From: Shinisaurus crocodilurus
Lineage: Eukaryota > Chordata > Lepidosauria > Squamata > Shinisauridae
Direction of reading: 5' to 3'
NCBI GenBank assembly: GCA_021292165.1
Contig: CM037876.1
Location: forward strand, 107,160,324-107,224,323
Length of the DNA: 64,000 nt
Shown piece after piece: positions 33,011 to 44,000 of this stretch (the first letter of the stretch is position 1; each line of letters begins with the position of its first letter). The translations under genes and the position numbers were made by a program. The notes beneath the pieces were generated by a model. The model had not been told where the DNA came from. It ran no database searches and saw only the letters and a program-made list of their open reading frames with translations.

Positions 33011-33043
33011 GAGTGGAGTGGAGTGGGGTGGGGTGGGGTGGGG
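33011..33043. repeat. (GGAGT)/(GGGGT) pentamer repeat
   Basis: GAGTGGAGTGGAGTGGGGTG and three more GGGGT units just after C3AR1. Four G4 runs on the plus strand could form a G-quadruplex in the transcript. Confidence 0.9.
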
Positions 33044-33272
33044 ATTTCAAATTTGTCAATCCTTTGTAGCACCGCAAAAGTTACCTGTGGTATGATCTGT
33101 CCATGTGGCTCCATCTCCTGTTAGCACCATTGATGAAAGTGAGCCAGGCCTGGGTCCTGCCAGTCAGAAGGAAACCTAATTCCTTAATTCTAAGCATGTG
33201 GGAACAGACTGCAGTTGCTCAATGGGGGGGGGGGGATGCACATGCTCAGAGGTATTTTTCTTTATTGTAGAC

Positions 33273-33407
33273 CATTGTTCCCCAAGCTTGGGTCCCCAGA
33301 TGTTTTTGGCCTACAACTCCCAGCATGCCCCAGCCAGCGTAGCTTGCTGGGGCATGCTGGGAGTTCTAGGCCAAAAACATCTGGGGACCCAAGCTTGGGG
33401 AACACTG
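33273..33407. mobile_element. Palindromic hAT-type MITE (probably in C3AR1 3' UTR)
   Basis: 135-bp inverted repeat from CATTGTTCCCCAAGCTTGGG to the complementary end. 8-bp flanks TTGTAGAC and TTATAGAC match at 7 of 8. Confidence 0.9.
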
Positions 33408-33994
33408 TTATAGACCATGACTTTGTATTTGTTTCTTTAAATAAGAGGCATGGCCGAAGATGGAAGGGTGGTGCTAAATGGCATGGCTGGAGCAGTGTGG
33501 TGTATGTGAAGCTACAGAACCAAGCCCAAGAGTACCTGAAGAATTTTGTTCTACTTATGCCACTGGGTATTGATGTCAGAGCACAAAAGCGGACAGCAGG
33601 CTTCTCTCAAAAGCACGCACACATAGGCCTTGTTTGTAAGTAGATGCTTTTAAAAGATAACCTGATGGCAGAGCGCAAAAGCAGCAGCAGACTTCTGAGA
33701 GACAGGAGTATGACATGAGTAACGCGAACCCAGAAAAGCAGCTGCACTGGACTTGCACAACCACGAGTATCATGTCATATGTAGCACTACTGAGGGCTCC
33801 ATTCAAAATACGTGTTTTTCCAGCACACATATCCTAGGGATGCACATCTCTTAGGGGCTACCCAGTTATTGAATTTCTTCCCACTACAGATTTACAAAAC
33901 CCCGAGCATCTTTCAGAAGAGTTGTAAGACCTACATTTTAGTACTAGCTTTGGGGCAGAGGCTTAAGTCAGGAAGAGGTGGGGACATTTTAATG

Positions 33995-34000
33995 AATAAA
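33995..34000 (+). terminator. Candidate C3AR1 polyadenylation signal
   Basis: First AATAAA found downstream of the C3AR1 stop on the plus strand, giving a 3' UTR of about 1.1 kb. That UTR would contain a (GGGGT)n tract near 33011-33043 and a palindromic MITE at 33273-33407. Confidence 0.4.
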
Positions 34001-34035
34001 TAACAATGTATTCTGTTCTGTTGGGGGGGGGGGAG

Positions 34036-34098
34036 GTTGCTTTTGTTACCCACCCTGAGCTTTTGGGATGGGACAGGCTATACATGTAAATTAAATAA
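34036..34098 (+). mobile_element. LINE 3' tail fragment
   Basis: CACCCTGAGCTTTTGGGATG GGACAGGCTATACATGTAAA is the hairpin and tail of a LINE 3' end, similar in form to 22360-22432. Confidence 0.5.
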
Positions 34099-34523
34099 CT
34101 TTTAACTCTGAATTAAACACTAGATGGCTTTAATTTGGAGTCTACCTTTCATACATTCTGCCCATATAGAAAAAAAGACTAGTGACACAGTAGCCTGAAC
34201 GTCCAGGCACAAAGTGCTCTAACTCGGGTAGGCAACATGATGCCAGCAGACACCAGTGTGCCCTCTGACATCTTTCTCGGTGCCCGCTGAGGTGCCCTAC
34301 CATTCTCACTTTTTCTAATCAACACATTTTCTTACTGGTGGTTGGGGATCACTTCAACGCAAAATGAGGGCCTCCAGCCACTGTCTTCATTTCCCATGAA
34401 TTCCTCTGGGCCACACACAGGGCTCATAGACGTTCTTAGGAAATGAAGATGGCAGGTGGCTGCAGGCCGATGCTTTTCTCTGCAGCACTGAAAAGTGTGG
34501 GTTCAAAGGAGTTTGGTTTAGTG

Positions 34524-34620
34524 CAGTGTTCTCCAACCTTGGGTCCTCAGCTATGCTAGCTGAGGCATGCTGGGAGTTGTAGGCCAAAAACATCTGGGGA
34601 CCAAAGGTTGGAGAACACTG
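34524..34620. mobile_element. Palindromic hAT-type MITE, internally deleted
   Basis: 97 bp. Both termini (CAGTGTTCTCC and GGAGAACACTG) are present, but the left arm lacks about 38 bp between GGTCCTCAG and the centre. No convincing target duplication remains. Confidence 0.85.
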
Positions 34621-35480
34621 GAGTGTATTTGTTCTCAGACCCTGCCATCGCCTTGTCCTTGGCAACTAGCCACACTTCCCATGGCAGCCATTCTGTGGTG
34701 GTGCCCAAGACAGCCTCTCAAATGGTCAAATGTGCCCGTGGGCCCAAAAAAGGTTGCCTACCCCTGCTCTAACCCGTGGCATTTCATTGGACGTTAAGAG
34801 TGGAAAACCAGCTCCATTTTGGACCAAAAGAACCAATAAGCATGCTGTGCAGCTGTGGTGTTTTTCAATCTCTGTACCCATGGAACAGAAAGGGTGTTTT
34901 TAAAAACATAGCAAGGAGATAGGAGGCAGTGGCACCCTTGCCAGCACTCAGAAATGAGTGTTTGGGGAGAGGGGCTATTTTACAGCAATCTCATGAATCT
35001 TATTTCTTGTTTTGGAAGTTTCTTTCCCCTTCCTTTGACAAATGAAGGGAAATGGCACACCCAAGAACATACTAGGGGTTCATCAGAGGGAGGCAGTCAG
35101 TTCACTGGAAGAGGACAAGGAGGAAAACTCTTCCCCCACCAGGAAAGGTTTTCCTGCTCACCTCTTCCTCGAGAAGTATGTGAAGAGAGAGCTGGGCATT
35201 TCTCTTCATACCCACTCCTTCCTGTTTGCCTTATCTCCTTCCTCTCCCTGTGTTATCTTCCTCACTTTGGTTATGTTTCTCTGTAAATCATATCAAATAC
35301 ATTGGGAACACCTATATAAATAATGAACAACAGGGAAATCTTATATATAAAACTGCATTTAGAACCTTGCTCACGGAGTAATTTTAACATCATCCAAGTC
35401 TGGAATGAGCAAAAGCTGAAGGACTTCTCACTGACACTCCTGCATGAGCCAGGACACAGATAAGTGGTTCATTATAGATT

Positions 35481-35648
35481 TCATTTTTATCCTTCCCCCT
35501 ACGGAGCTCAAGATGGTATACACCCCTTTAACGACACAACCACCCTATGAGGTAGGTTAGGCTGCAAGATAGTAACTGGCTGAGTGAGCTTCACGGCCGA
35601 GTGGATTCAAACCCAGGTCAAAGTCCAACCCTAGCCACACTTGCTCCC
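35481..35648 (-). mobile_element. Old Sauria-type SINE
   Basis: Diverged complement with CCTATGAGGTAGGTTAGGCT, GAGTGAGCTTCACGGCCGAG and AAACCCAGGTCAAAGTCC. Abuts the MITE at 35656. Confidence 0.7.
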
Positions 35649-35655
35649 TCTATCT

Positions 35656-35792
35656 CAGTGTTCACCAACCTTGGGTCCCCAGATGTTTTTGGCCTACAAC
35701 TCCCAGCATGCCCCAGCCAGCTGGGAGTTGGACTTGCACAACTGGGAGTTGTAGGCCAAAAACATCTGGGGACCCAAGGTTGGAGAAGACTG
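35656..35792. mobile_element. Palindromic hAT-type MITE, rearranged centre
   Basis: Termini CAGTGTTCACCAACCTTGGG and GGTTGGAGAAGACTG. The centre has an extra GGGAGTTG copy. Flanks match poorly (CTCTATCT and CTTTAACA). Abuts an old Sauria SINE to the left. Confidence 0.85.
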
Positions 35793-36492
35793 CTTTAACA
35801 GCTTCCCTAGAATTACCCTCTTAAGCACCTCGTCTGAAGTGTGCATATGGGGAGAACACTTGACAGAACCACTGAGGGCAAGGTTGCAGAGTCCTGTGCC
35901 AGGGCTACACAGACAACAGAATGAGGTGACAGAGTGCGCTAGATCACTGGGGGGATGTGCATTTCTGAATGCCTCTCTGTGTTAAAAAATACGCATTCCT
36001 TGCAAGTATCAATAGTGTATGTCAGCGGGAGAACGGTTCTAGCTCAGCCCAGTCCCCATTGGCCTTGCAAGGTTTAAGAGCACCACCACCACATCATCTT
36101 AGGGGAGCATTCAAGGATGGCATTCCTCACCACCTCATTTTGTTGCATGTGTACCCCAGGCACACCAGCACATGACTAAGGTGCATAAAGAGAGGACTCT
36201 ACCAAAGCTTGATGATGTTCACATAGGGGGAAAGGGAACAAAAAAGCCCTTTGTGTTGGACAAAGTGGCTGCATGCATACGAGAAGCCCTGTGGGATCAA
36301 ATGGAGATCTTGAACTAACTAAGGTCTATCCCTAAGCTAGTCAGCAGCAAGTTTTGCTGCAGTTCACAGATGAAATGTGCTCCACCAAATCAGCTTTTCT
36401 CAACTATGCTCAAAAGACCACTTCCCTTTTCAAAGTTGAAGTTACTCAATCCATTGCATATCTCAGCAAAACCATGTTTTGCTTTTACGCAT

Positions 36493-36550
36493 GACTTCCT
36501 TTTAGATCATGATCTCTTTTAGACTTCCTTTTAGATCACGATCTCATCTC
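36493..36550. repeat. Two-copy tandem repeat, 29-bp unit
   Basis: GACTTCCTTTTAGATCAYGA TCTC occurs twice in tandem with one substitution. Confidence 0.85.
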
Positions 36551-37419
36551 TTTTTAGAAAAAAAAATCCAAAAAACAGACACACACACCCCGAAACCCAA
36601 AGGTTTCTTACAGCACTGAACCTAGGTGGTGTATAAGAAGAGTGCACTACACACAAAAAGGTTTACGCCAAGTTAGATTCCTGCACTGCTGGCTCCTGGA
36701 ACTCCCAACTGTGTTGATGCTCTCCGACGATTCCTCACCCTACAGAATTTCCTCAACTGAGACTTTGTGTGGTGGAGTGGAAAGTGCTGGACCTGGAACA
36801 TGGGTTCATATTCCTATTTAGCTGCGACGCTCGCTGAGTGGCCGTGGACATGTTACTCTCTGAACCTCACACGGTTGCTGTGAAAATAAAATGCAGTAGC
36901 CCCAGATGTGCTGCCTGAGTTCCTTGGAATAAGAGCTGAATAAAAAAGTGAAAAACAAACAAAAGGGAGTATAGAAGCCTGAAATGTAGTACCACAATGA
37001 TACGGATTTGTATTCTAACATTTGGAGAGGCTGTTTCCACACGATGCTTAAGACATGTTGCACACAGCCAAATCTGTATATATCATGTGGGGGGAAATTA
37101 ACAAAGGCCAAGGCGATACAAATTCTGTAGCATAGACAGCCGAGCTTTACACTGAACAAATGGATGGTGTGCAGAAAATGGAGAGTAGTTTTTCTCCCTC
37201 TCTCCTAATGGTAGAACTTGGATCATCCAATGAAACTGGCCATTGGTTGGACCAAAGGAAGTCCTTCACACAATACATAGTTAATCTATGGAAGTGGCAC
37301 AAGATGTGGTAATGGTCTCTAGCTAAAAGGGGATTACAAAAGGATAGGCCTATCAATGGCTACGAGTCAAGATGCTTATATGGGACTTCCAAGTGCAGAG
37401 GTAACATACCACTAAGTAC

Positions 37420-37562
37420 CAGTTACTGGGGAGCAACAACTGGGAAGGCCTATCCTACCTGCCCTGCTAGTGAACTTCCCAGCGGCACTGCTTGGCCACT
37501 GAGGAAAGCAGGACGCTGGATTAGATGAAATTTGAGCTGATCTAGCAGGGCTCCATGTATGT
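37420..37562 (+). mobile_element. Interspersed repeat fragment
   Basis: CTTCCCAGCGGCACTGCTTG GCCACTG and GATCTAGCAGGGCTCCATGT are the other half of the repeat seen at 20685-20765. Class uncertain. Confidence 0.5.
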
Positions 37563-37587
37563 TCAAAACTGATCCTAGTTTGCATAA

Positions 37588-37593
37588 TTTATT
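37588..37593 (-). terminator. Candidate FOXJ2 polyadenylation signal
   Basis: First canonical AATAAA found on the minus strand beyond the FOXJ2 stop (TTTATT on plus). A weaker ATTAAA sits at 38430-38435. Confidence 0.35.
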
Positions 37594-38230
37594 CTGGTTT
37601 TGCTAATCATGGGAATGGACACTCAAGTCCCATCTCCAATTCACTAGAAGTAAATACAGTCATGCCTTGGATTGACAGCATAATTCGTTCCGGAAACGTG
37701 CTTGTAATCCAAAACACTTTTATATCAAAACGAAATCCCCCCCCCAAAAATTGTACAGATATTTTTAATTTAAGCTGTACAACAGTACTTGTATTGCAAG
37801 ACTTCGCTTGTATATCAAGTAATAAATAAATAAATAAATATTTAAAAATTTGCTTGTCTTGCAAAACGCTCTCAAACCCAGTTATTTGCAATCCAAGGTA
37901 TTACTGTATGTTTCTTTCATATCTTTCTGGATCCTGAGATCTCGGCCCAACCATTTCAAGCATATCTTTGCAGTCGTAGCAGGCAGAAAAGAAAAAAGGA
38001 AGTCGAGATTCTTAAGAGGCTGATTTGTAGTTTGTCGACTACTGCAGAATCCCAGCACATACACAGAGGCCTGCACACACACAGGGCTATCTTTGGGCCC
38101 AAGCTAGGACAGTGACAGTAAATATGTGGTGGTACAAATCAAGTTGGAATCAAGTTGCATGTAAAACTGCAGGCTTTGTTCAGATGTTGTAACAGATAGG
38201 AAGAAAAATGTGTTCCCCAATTATCTAAGC

Positions 38231-38342
38231 CAGTGTTCTCCAACCTTGGGTCCCCAGGTGTTTTTGGCCTACAACTCCCAGCATGCCCCAGCTGGGAGTT
38301 GTAGGCCAAAAACACCTGGGGACCCAAGGTTGGAGAACACTG
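38231..38342. mobile_element. Palindromic hAT-type MITE, short loop
   Basis: 112 bp with essentially perfect arms and almost no loop. 8-bp flanks ATCTAAGC and ATCTAAGT match at 7 of 8. Confidence 0.92.
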
Positions 38343-39400
38343 ATCTAAGTCAAACGTTTCACCCAACAAGCTGCCACAAACAAAATAAAACAGGGTCACC
38401 AAAAGGGTTAAACCATAAACATTCACTTTTTTAATTAAGAAAGCATGCACAAAAATAAATTTGTGAGGCCACACCCCTCTCCCATCTTCTTGACATAAAA
38501 GCATTGTGGGTTGCACACTGCAGCGGGTGGGCAGACGAGGGATTCCTTTCCTTGGCAGGCAGGCAGGCTGGCCGGCCAGCCCTCTGTGCTGACCCTTTTT
38601 CCTGGGCAGGCTGTGTCAGCTGCTCACAGTGCAGAATTCCAGTGCTGAGTCTATGACTCCCTGTGTCCAATCCAATACTAACCCCACTCAAGAATGATGC
38701 AGTTAATTCAGAGGCAAAGGGAGGATGAGGCTAATTTGCACACTGACTGGCATATATTTACATATGCAAACAAGGCGCAACTGACTATGTGAATGAAGAG
38801 CCTTTGAATACCTAAAGGAGTGGTCTTTTCTCTCCCTCCACTCCCACTCCCACCATCATGTTCTCTGAAAGGCCAAGCGATCCTTCTGTGGATCTTGTTC
38901 TCAGAAACAGCACTGATCAGCATCTGGAGGGGACGTCTTCTCTACATTATCTTCCACAGGCTCTCACCAACAAGGACCTCCTGGTCACATCATTCTCATC
39001 TTTGGACAGTGCAGACACCCTTGAAAACTCCTCCATGAATTCGGCTCAGGGATTCTCCACTCCTCTCAGGACACACAATGACGACCCCCTTTCCCCCCAC
39101 AACCAAAAAAAGTCCCTCCCTCCAAAATCCAATGAAACAGCGAGTTAAAGCAACGCTACAGAAACTTCCCACCCCTGGCACAACATATTCCCGTGATGTT
39201 TTTGCTTCCAACTTGGTTTCCCCCCCACACACACACAAAGCAGGCTTGCAGTTGGAAGGGCATGCAGATTAACAAGAGGTCTGGCAAAAGAGAGGCACAC
39301 TAGAAACTGAAAACAAAGCAGTGAGGAGGGGCCACCCAGACAGATCCAGCTCAAAATCCAATCCTGCATTGGCACCGTTACCTTTCTTTATATTCTAAGG

Positions 39401-39535
39401 CAATGTTCTCCGACCTTGGGTCCCCAGATGTTTTTGGCCTACAACTCCCAGCATGCCCCAGCCAGCGCAGCTGGCTGAGGCATGCTGGGAGTTGTAGGCC
39501 AAACACATCTGGGGACCCAAGGTTGGAGAACACTG
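39401..39535. mobile_element. Palindromic hAT-type MITE (probably in FOXJ2 3' UTR)
   Basis: 135 bp, CAATGTTCTCCGACCTTGGG to GGAGAACACTG; perfect 8-bp target duplication TTCTAAGG at 39393-39400 and 39536-39543. Confidence 0.94.
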
Positions 39536-40687
39536 TTCTAAGGACTGCCGTACAATTGAACTTCTGCTCTTCCTGACCCCACCTGAGTTGGAAGGACCCT
39601 TGCAACTTTCCCTCCCAGCTATGCACTTTTCAGTATTCCCTCCACAGATAGTCTGCAGCAAGACGCTACTTATTTCAATGGGAGTTTTAAACCTCCACCT
39701 GCCAAATTCTGTTCTTCTTTTCAACTTAGTTCATCCACAAGACAGGAAGCTTCAATTGCTTATTTATATAAGGCAGAGAAGACACCCTCGGCTTCCACTC
39801 TTGCATTATAAACCACAACACTTTCCAGCGAAATGGGGGGGGGGGGGAATTCAGAAGTTAAAATACAAAACCTCACAGGGGAGAGGATATACTTCTTGAT
39901 TTGCATGTCTTATCTGCATATTCAAATAAGAGCCCTGCTGCATCATGAGAGAAGGCAACAGGGGGGGAAATGGTGATGCAACAAGCCCTGAGGAATCTGG
40001 TTTGATCTTGGTACCCGACCCACATGATGCAGATACAAGCCAGACCTGTCAAGCTTTCTTCATCTGCAGAGGGGGGCAAGTGCAAAATGGCAGTGATTGA
40101 AAAAGGCAGTGTAGAAAAAAAGGTAAAGCCCCCCCCCCCCCGTTGTCTTTCCCAGACACTCAGTCCCTACCAGCAGCAGACTCCTAACCACAGTGTTTCA
40201 GCTAGAAAGAAGTCCTTGCTTTCCACACAGGGCCTCTTTCTCTCAAACCCAAATTCTAGCTATTTTCCACACTCAAAAGCCTCCCGGTCTCTGCACTTGT
40301 TATTCCCTTCCTTCTCATGCTGCCCCTTGCTGGTATGAGAAAGTTCGTAGACCTCCCTTCAACACCAGTCCAAGCCCACCCACCCTCCCCCCGCCCTTTA
40401 CAACATTTAAGAAAGAACATAATTATTACAGACTCTCAAGATCCACAGGGCTCTCTCACTCTCGCAGCCAATAAAACAGAGTCACTGGCCACCTTGACGG
40501 GAAAGAAGGATTGTTAAACGCAAGCGATGGAGGAAGAGAAAGGTGCCCACAAGAATTCCTCCTTCTGAGGTCTTCTCATGGCAACTAAAAACAGTCTTCC
40601 TACCCTCCATCCCACATAGGGTGCCAGTAAATACATAAAATCCGAAGCTGGTAGATGGAGCAGAAGGGCTGTGTACAATTATTGATG

Positions 40688-40693
<6 letters not shown>

Positions 40694-40725
<32 letters not shown>
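40694..40725. repeat. (TAA)n microsatellite
   Basis: About 10 TAA/AAT units, probably in the FOXJ2 3' UTR. Confidence 0.95.
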
Positions 40726-40727
<2 letters not shown>

Positions 40728-40925
40728 AGAAAAGAAGGTAAAACAGGGAGCGCAAGGAAGGATTATCTTCGGCAGCATCTTGCGGCAGCTTCTCTGGCGG
40801 AAGTAGAGAATATATATCTATATACAGGCAAGGAAAGTGGCCCAGGGTGCTGGTCATGTGACCTAAACCCTAGGCTCCCCTTCCCATACCCTACATGAGG
40901 GATGTGCTATCAAGTCTATAACTTG

Positions 40926-41005
40926 CTAGGTGATCAAATCCCAATTGAAATCATCAGGGATTTCCTCATTGGCACCTGGCGGTGGCCGTGGAACCAGATG
41001 ATGAC
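40926..41005 (-). CDS. FOXJ2: FOXJ2 coding exon 10 (C-terminus)
   Basis: Encodes [20 protein letters not shown] and NWDLIT, with stop TAG at 40928-40926. Acceptor TCTTTAG. Human has FDWDLIT where this has FNWDLIT. Confidence 0.95.
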
Positions 41006-44000
41006 CTAAAGACATTGTAGAAAGGAAGAAAACAGGAAATAAGCAGGGTATTATGTTGAATTATTAATAATAATTAAAACTAATATATATTATTACATTT
41101 TCTTTCTGCTCAAAATCTAGGTAGATAGCATATGATCCTTCCCAAACATCCCACATTCTGGGCCAGGAAATGAAGATTCTAGTCCAAAAATAATATTAAT
41201 GAAGCATACCTTTCATCATTATTAATCTGCATAACCATATACTTTTTTTTTCTGATTGCACATTTTGAAAATTCTTTAGCACTTTAAAATAGTAGGGAGA
41301 ACAGTAGAGAGAATATGCAAACCTCTCTAACAGTAGAGAGAATATGCAAATCATGGGTGATATAAGATATAAACACATTCAAGTGAAGATTTTATATGCC
41401 GTATTAATTTTCACAAGAGGAGCCGTAGCACAGACAGTTTTTGGCCAAAGTAGAGAAATTCTGAAGAAAGCTAAATTCTTGGCAAGGAAAGCTAAATTCT
41501 TGTACTAAATTCTGTACAAGAAAATACAACTCAACTTCTGCATTCAGAAAAAAATAGTAAATTAATACAGTATGTGGCCAATGTGCTTATCAAATATACC
41601 AAATCCCAGTATCTCTTGGCTCCATTCCAACATGAGCAAGAGAAGAGGCGGGAAAATGGCAAAGGAGGGGAGCGGGCTCCGTTCTCCAGGTTTACTCAGG
41701 GTAGGTAACTTATAGGGGGCAGGATGAAATGAAAGGTGCTTCCGCACTTGCTCTTTTCTCTGGAATTGCTATCCTTTGTTCACTCACATTTTACAGGGGG
41801 CACCCGTAGGACACTGTCATTCGCCTGTTTCTCTGTTGGGGGCAGGGTTCACTCCATCCCCACTTTGCTCAGATTTAATTTTTGGCTATTTTTCTGATTC
41901 TCAATGCAAATGTAGCACGAGCGTCTTCCATGTAGACAGGTAACGCGCTACTGATCCAACTGATGGGAGGGGAGTGCTCTGCAACGTGGCCTGCCTTTTT
42001 GCATTGCTTCTCCTGCCATTTTCTGGTTGCCCTCACATTCTGGAACCGGGCCTTTTGCTTCCTCCATTACTTTTAAAACAGCTTGTTTACTTTGAAACAG
42101 TTTAGCACAAACACGGCCATATTTTTAAAAGCATTCTGATCCTTTTTTTTTAGTTCCACTGTGCTGCTGTGTTTTGTTTTTAAAACAATGCTGTGTAATT
42201 AAGGGGGGGGGGACTGAACTGCCCAGAGTGCGGGGTGGGATGACGGTGTAGCAGCACTGAGCTACAGAGAGATCTGAAAACCTTTCTTGGGAGGCTGGAG
42301 AAGTGCGAGGGGAATCTGGCTTGCATTGAGCCATGGAGAAGCTTGGAAAGCAGGGAGGCCTCTTACTACTTTGCAAGCTTCCCCGCAGCTCAGTCAAAGT
42401 CCCCCAGCATAAGCTTTAGAGAGCCCAGCATCAGTCGGAGATTTCCCCATCCTGCTACAGCTTCCAAAGCAAGCCGGGGGTGGGGGGGTGGGGGCCTCTC
42501 CTTCAGTCAGGAGGCCGTGACTTTCCCCACCCGTTATTTATAGCCTACGTGCTATAACTGTGTTTGAAATCCCCATTCACATCACGCAACAGCAAAATCA
42601 CAGTTTAAAAAAACACATCAGAATTCTAAAATATGCAAAGTGCAGCCAAAGTGTAGCCAAGAAAGGAGGCAATTCGTGCTGTAAACTTTGCTGCAGCTGC
42701 TGCCTCTGCCAAGCACCGCTGCGAGAGCTGCACCCCAAAAGGATGGGGAGAAACAGGAGTAAGCAGACTCTTTCCGATTCAAACCCTGATTTCCTAGGTA
42801 GATAAATCCCTCTGGAATTTGTGTTTATTTGAATTTCTAGCCTCCCTCCCTCCATGCCACCTCCTCTTCATAGGCTCTGAGCTCCTTACAACATTTCAAA
42901 ACACGATGCAAAAATAGCACTCTGGAGTCCCGCTTGATTCAGATTTCCATGCTGGTGGCTGGGAGAAGGCTGCAGTCCCAAGTGCACTAAAGCAGGGGTG
43001 GGCAACTTGTGGCCCTCCAGATGCTTTGGCCTACAACTCCCATCATCCCTCACCACTAGGCTACACTGGCTAGGGCTGATGGGAGTTGTAGGTCAAAAGT
43101 TCTGGAGGGCCACAAGTTGCTCAGCCCTGGGAATAAGGATACTTCCAGATGGAGAGGTCCTAGCACTAACAATCAGAAGGCATTGTGCAACTAGTCTATC
43201 TTTTATTTATTAATGTATGTATGTATGTATGCAGTATTACATTTCTTACTTAATGGATTTCCCGTGGTAAGAAAAACAACAGAAGCAATGGGAAAATGTG
43301 GGAGGGCTACAAGTGGAAGACAATAATGTCTGCCCTCCCCCATAAAATTCCACAAATGAGGCAGGCTGACTGCACCATAAAAAACTCACCTGGAAGCTCC
43401 CTAAGTGCATTTGTACCAAATGGGATTTACTTCTGAGTGAACACAGGATCTTGCTTTAAGGCTGCAATCCTCAGTCAGCAATGCTGACCCATTTGTCACT
43501 TTTTCTTGGGAACAGAACGTTACAGAATTGTAATGGGGATAACATACTATTTTAAGTGCCATGCAGAAACGCAGTTACAGTTCTGCTTCCAGCTAATCAT
43601 GCAAGAGCAATGCTTCAGGAGCACAGCATCCAAAGGAGAGGAATGGATAAAAGAAAGGCAAGAGGACTGCATGGTTACGGGATGATCGCTAAAGGTCATG
43701 CAGTTCTGCACAGCACAAAGGCTCCACCTCCTGAATCCTGTATCCTTTTCAAAGACAGCCTTCAAACATATCTTGTGAGCCAGTGTGGTGTAGTGGTTAG
43801 AGTGCTGATCTGGGTCTCTGGAGATCCAGGTTCTAGTCCCCACTTGGCCTTGAAGCTCACTGGGTGGCTTTGGGCCAGTCACTGACGCTCAGCCTAACCT
43901 ACCTCACAGGGTTGTTGTGAGGAGAACATGGAGAGGAGGAGGACCATGTAAGCCACCTTGGGTTCCTTGCAAGAGGAAAAAAAGTGGTATATAAATGTAA

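Larger units (their letters stand above)
34100..37587. other. Intergenic region between C3AR1 and FOXJ2 (tail to tail)
   Basis: Contains two MITEs, an old SINE, a tandem repeat and the repeat fragment at 37420. At 36770-36900 a diverged SINE-like phrase occurs. No coding potential recognised. C3AR1 and FOXJ2 converge here. Confidence 0.65.
37588..40925 (-). other. FOXJ2: Probable FOXJ2 3' untranslated region
   Basis: No coding exon follows the FOXJ2 stop. Candidate minus-strand poly(A) signals are ATTAAA at 38430-38435 (UTR about 2.5 kb) and AATAAA at 37588-37593 (about 3.3 kb). A palindromic MITE (39401-39535) and a (TAA)n tract (40694-40725) would lie inside the UTR. The end is inferred. 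Confidence 0.4.

Noticed and set aside
32532..33077. 181-residue open frame on the minus strand
   Set aside because: Overlaps the 3' half of C3AR1 antisense; composition follows the receptor codons and no homologous motifs are visible.
33215..33643. Open frame containing [16 protein letters not shown], recurring at several places
   Set aside because: The repeated peptide is the translation of the palindromic hAT MITE arm, present wherever that MITE occurs.
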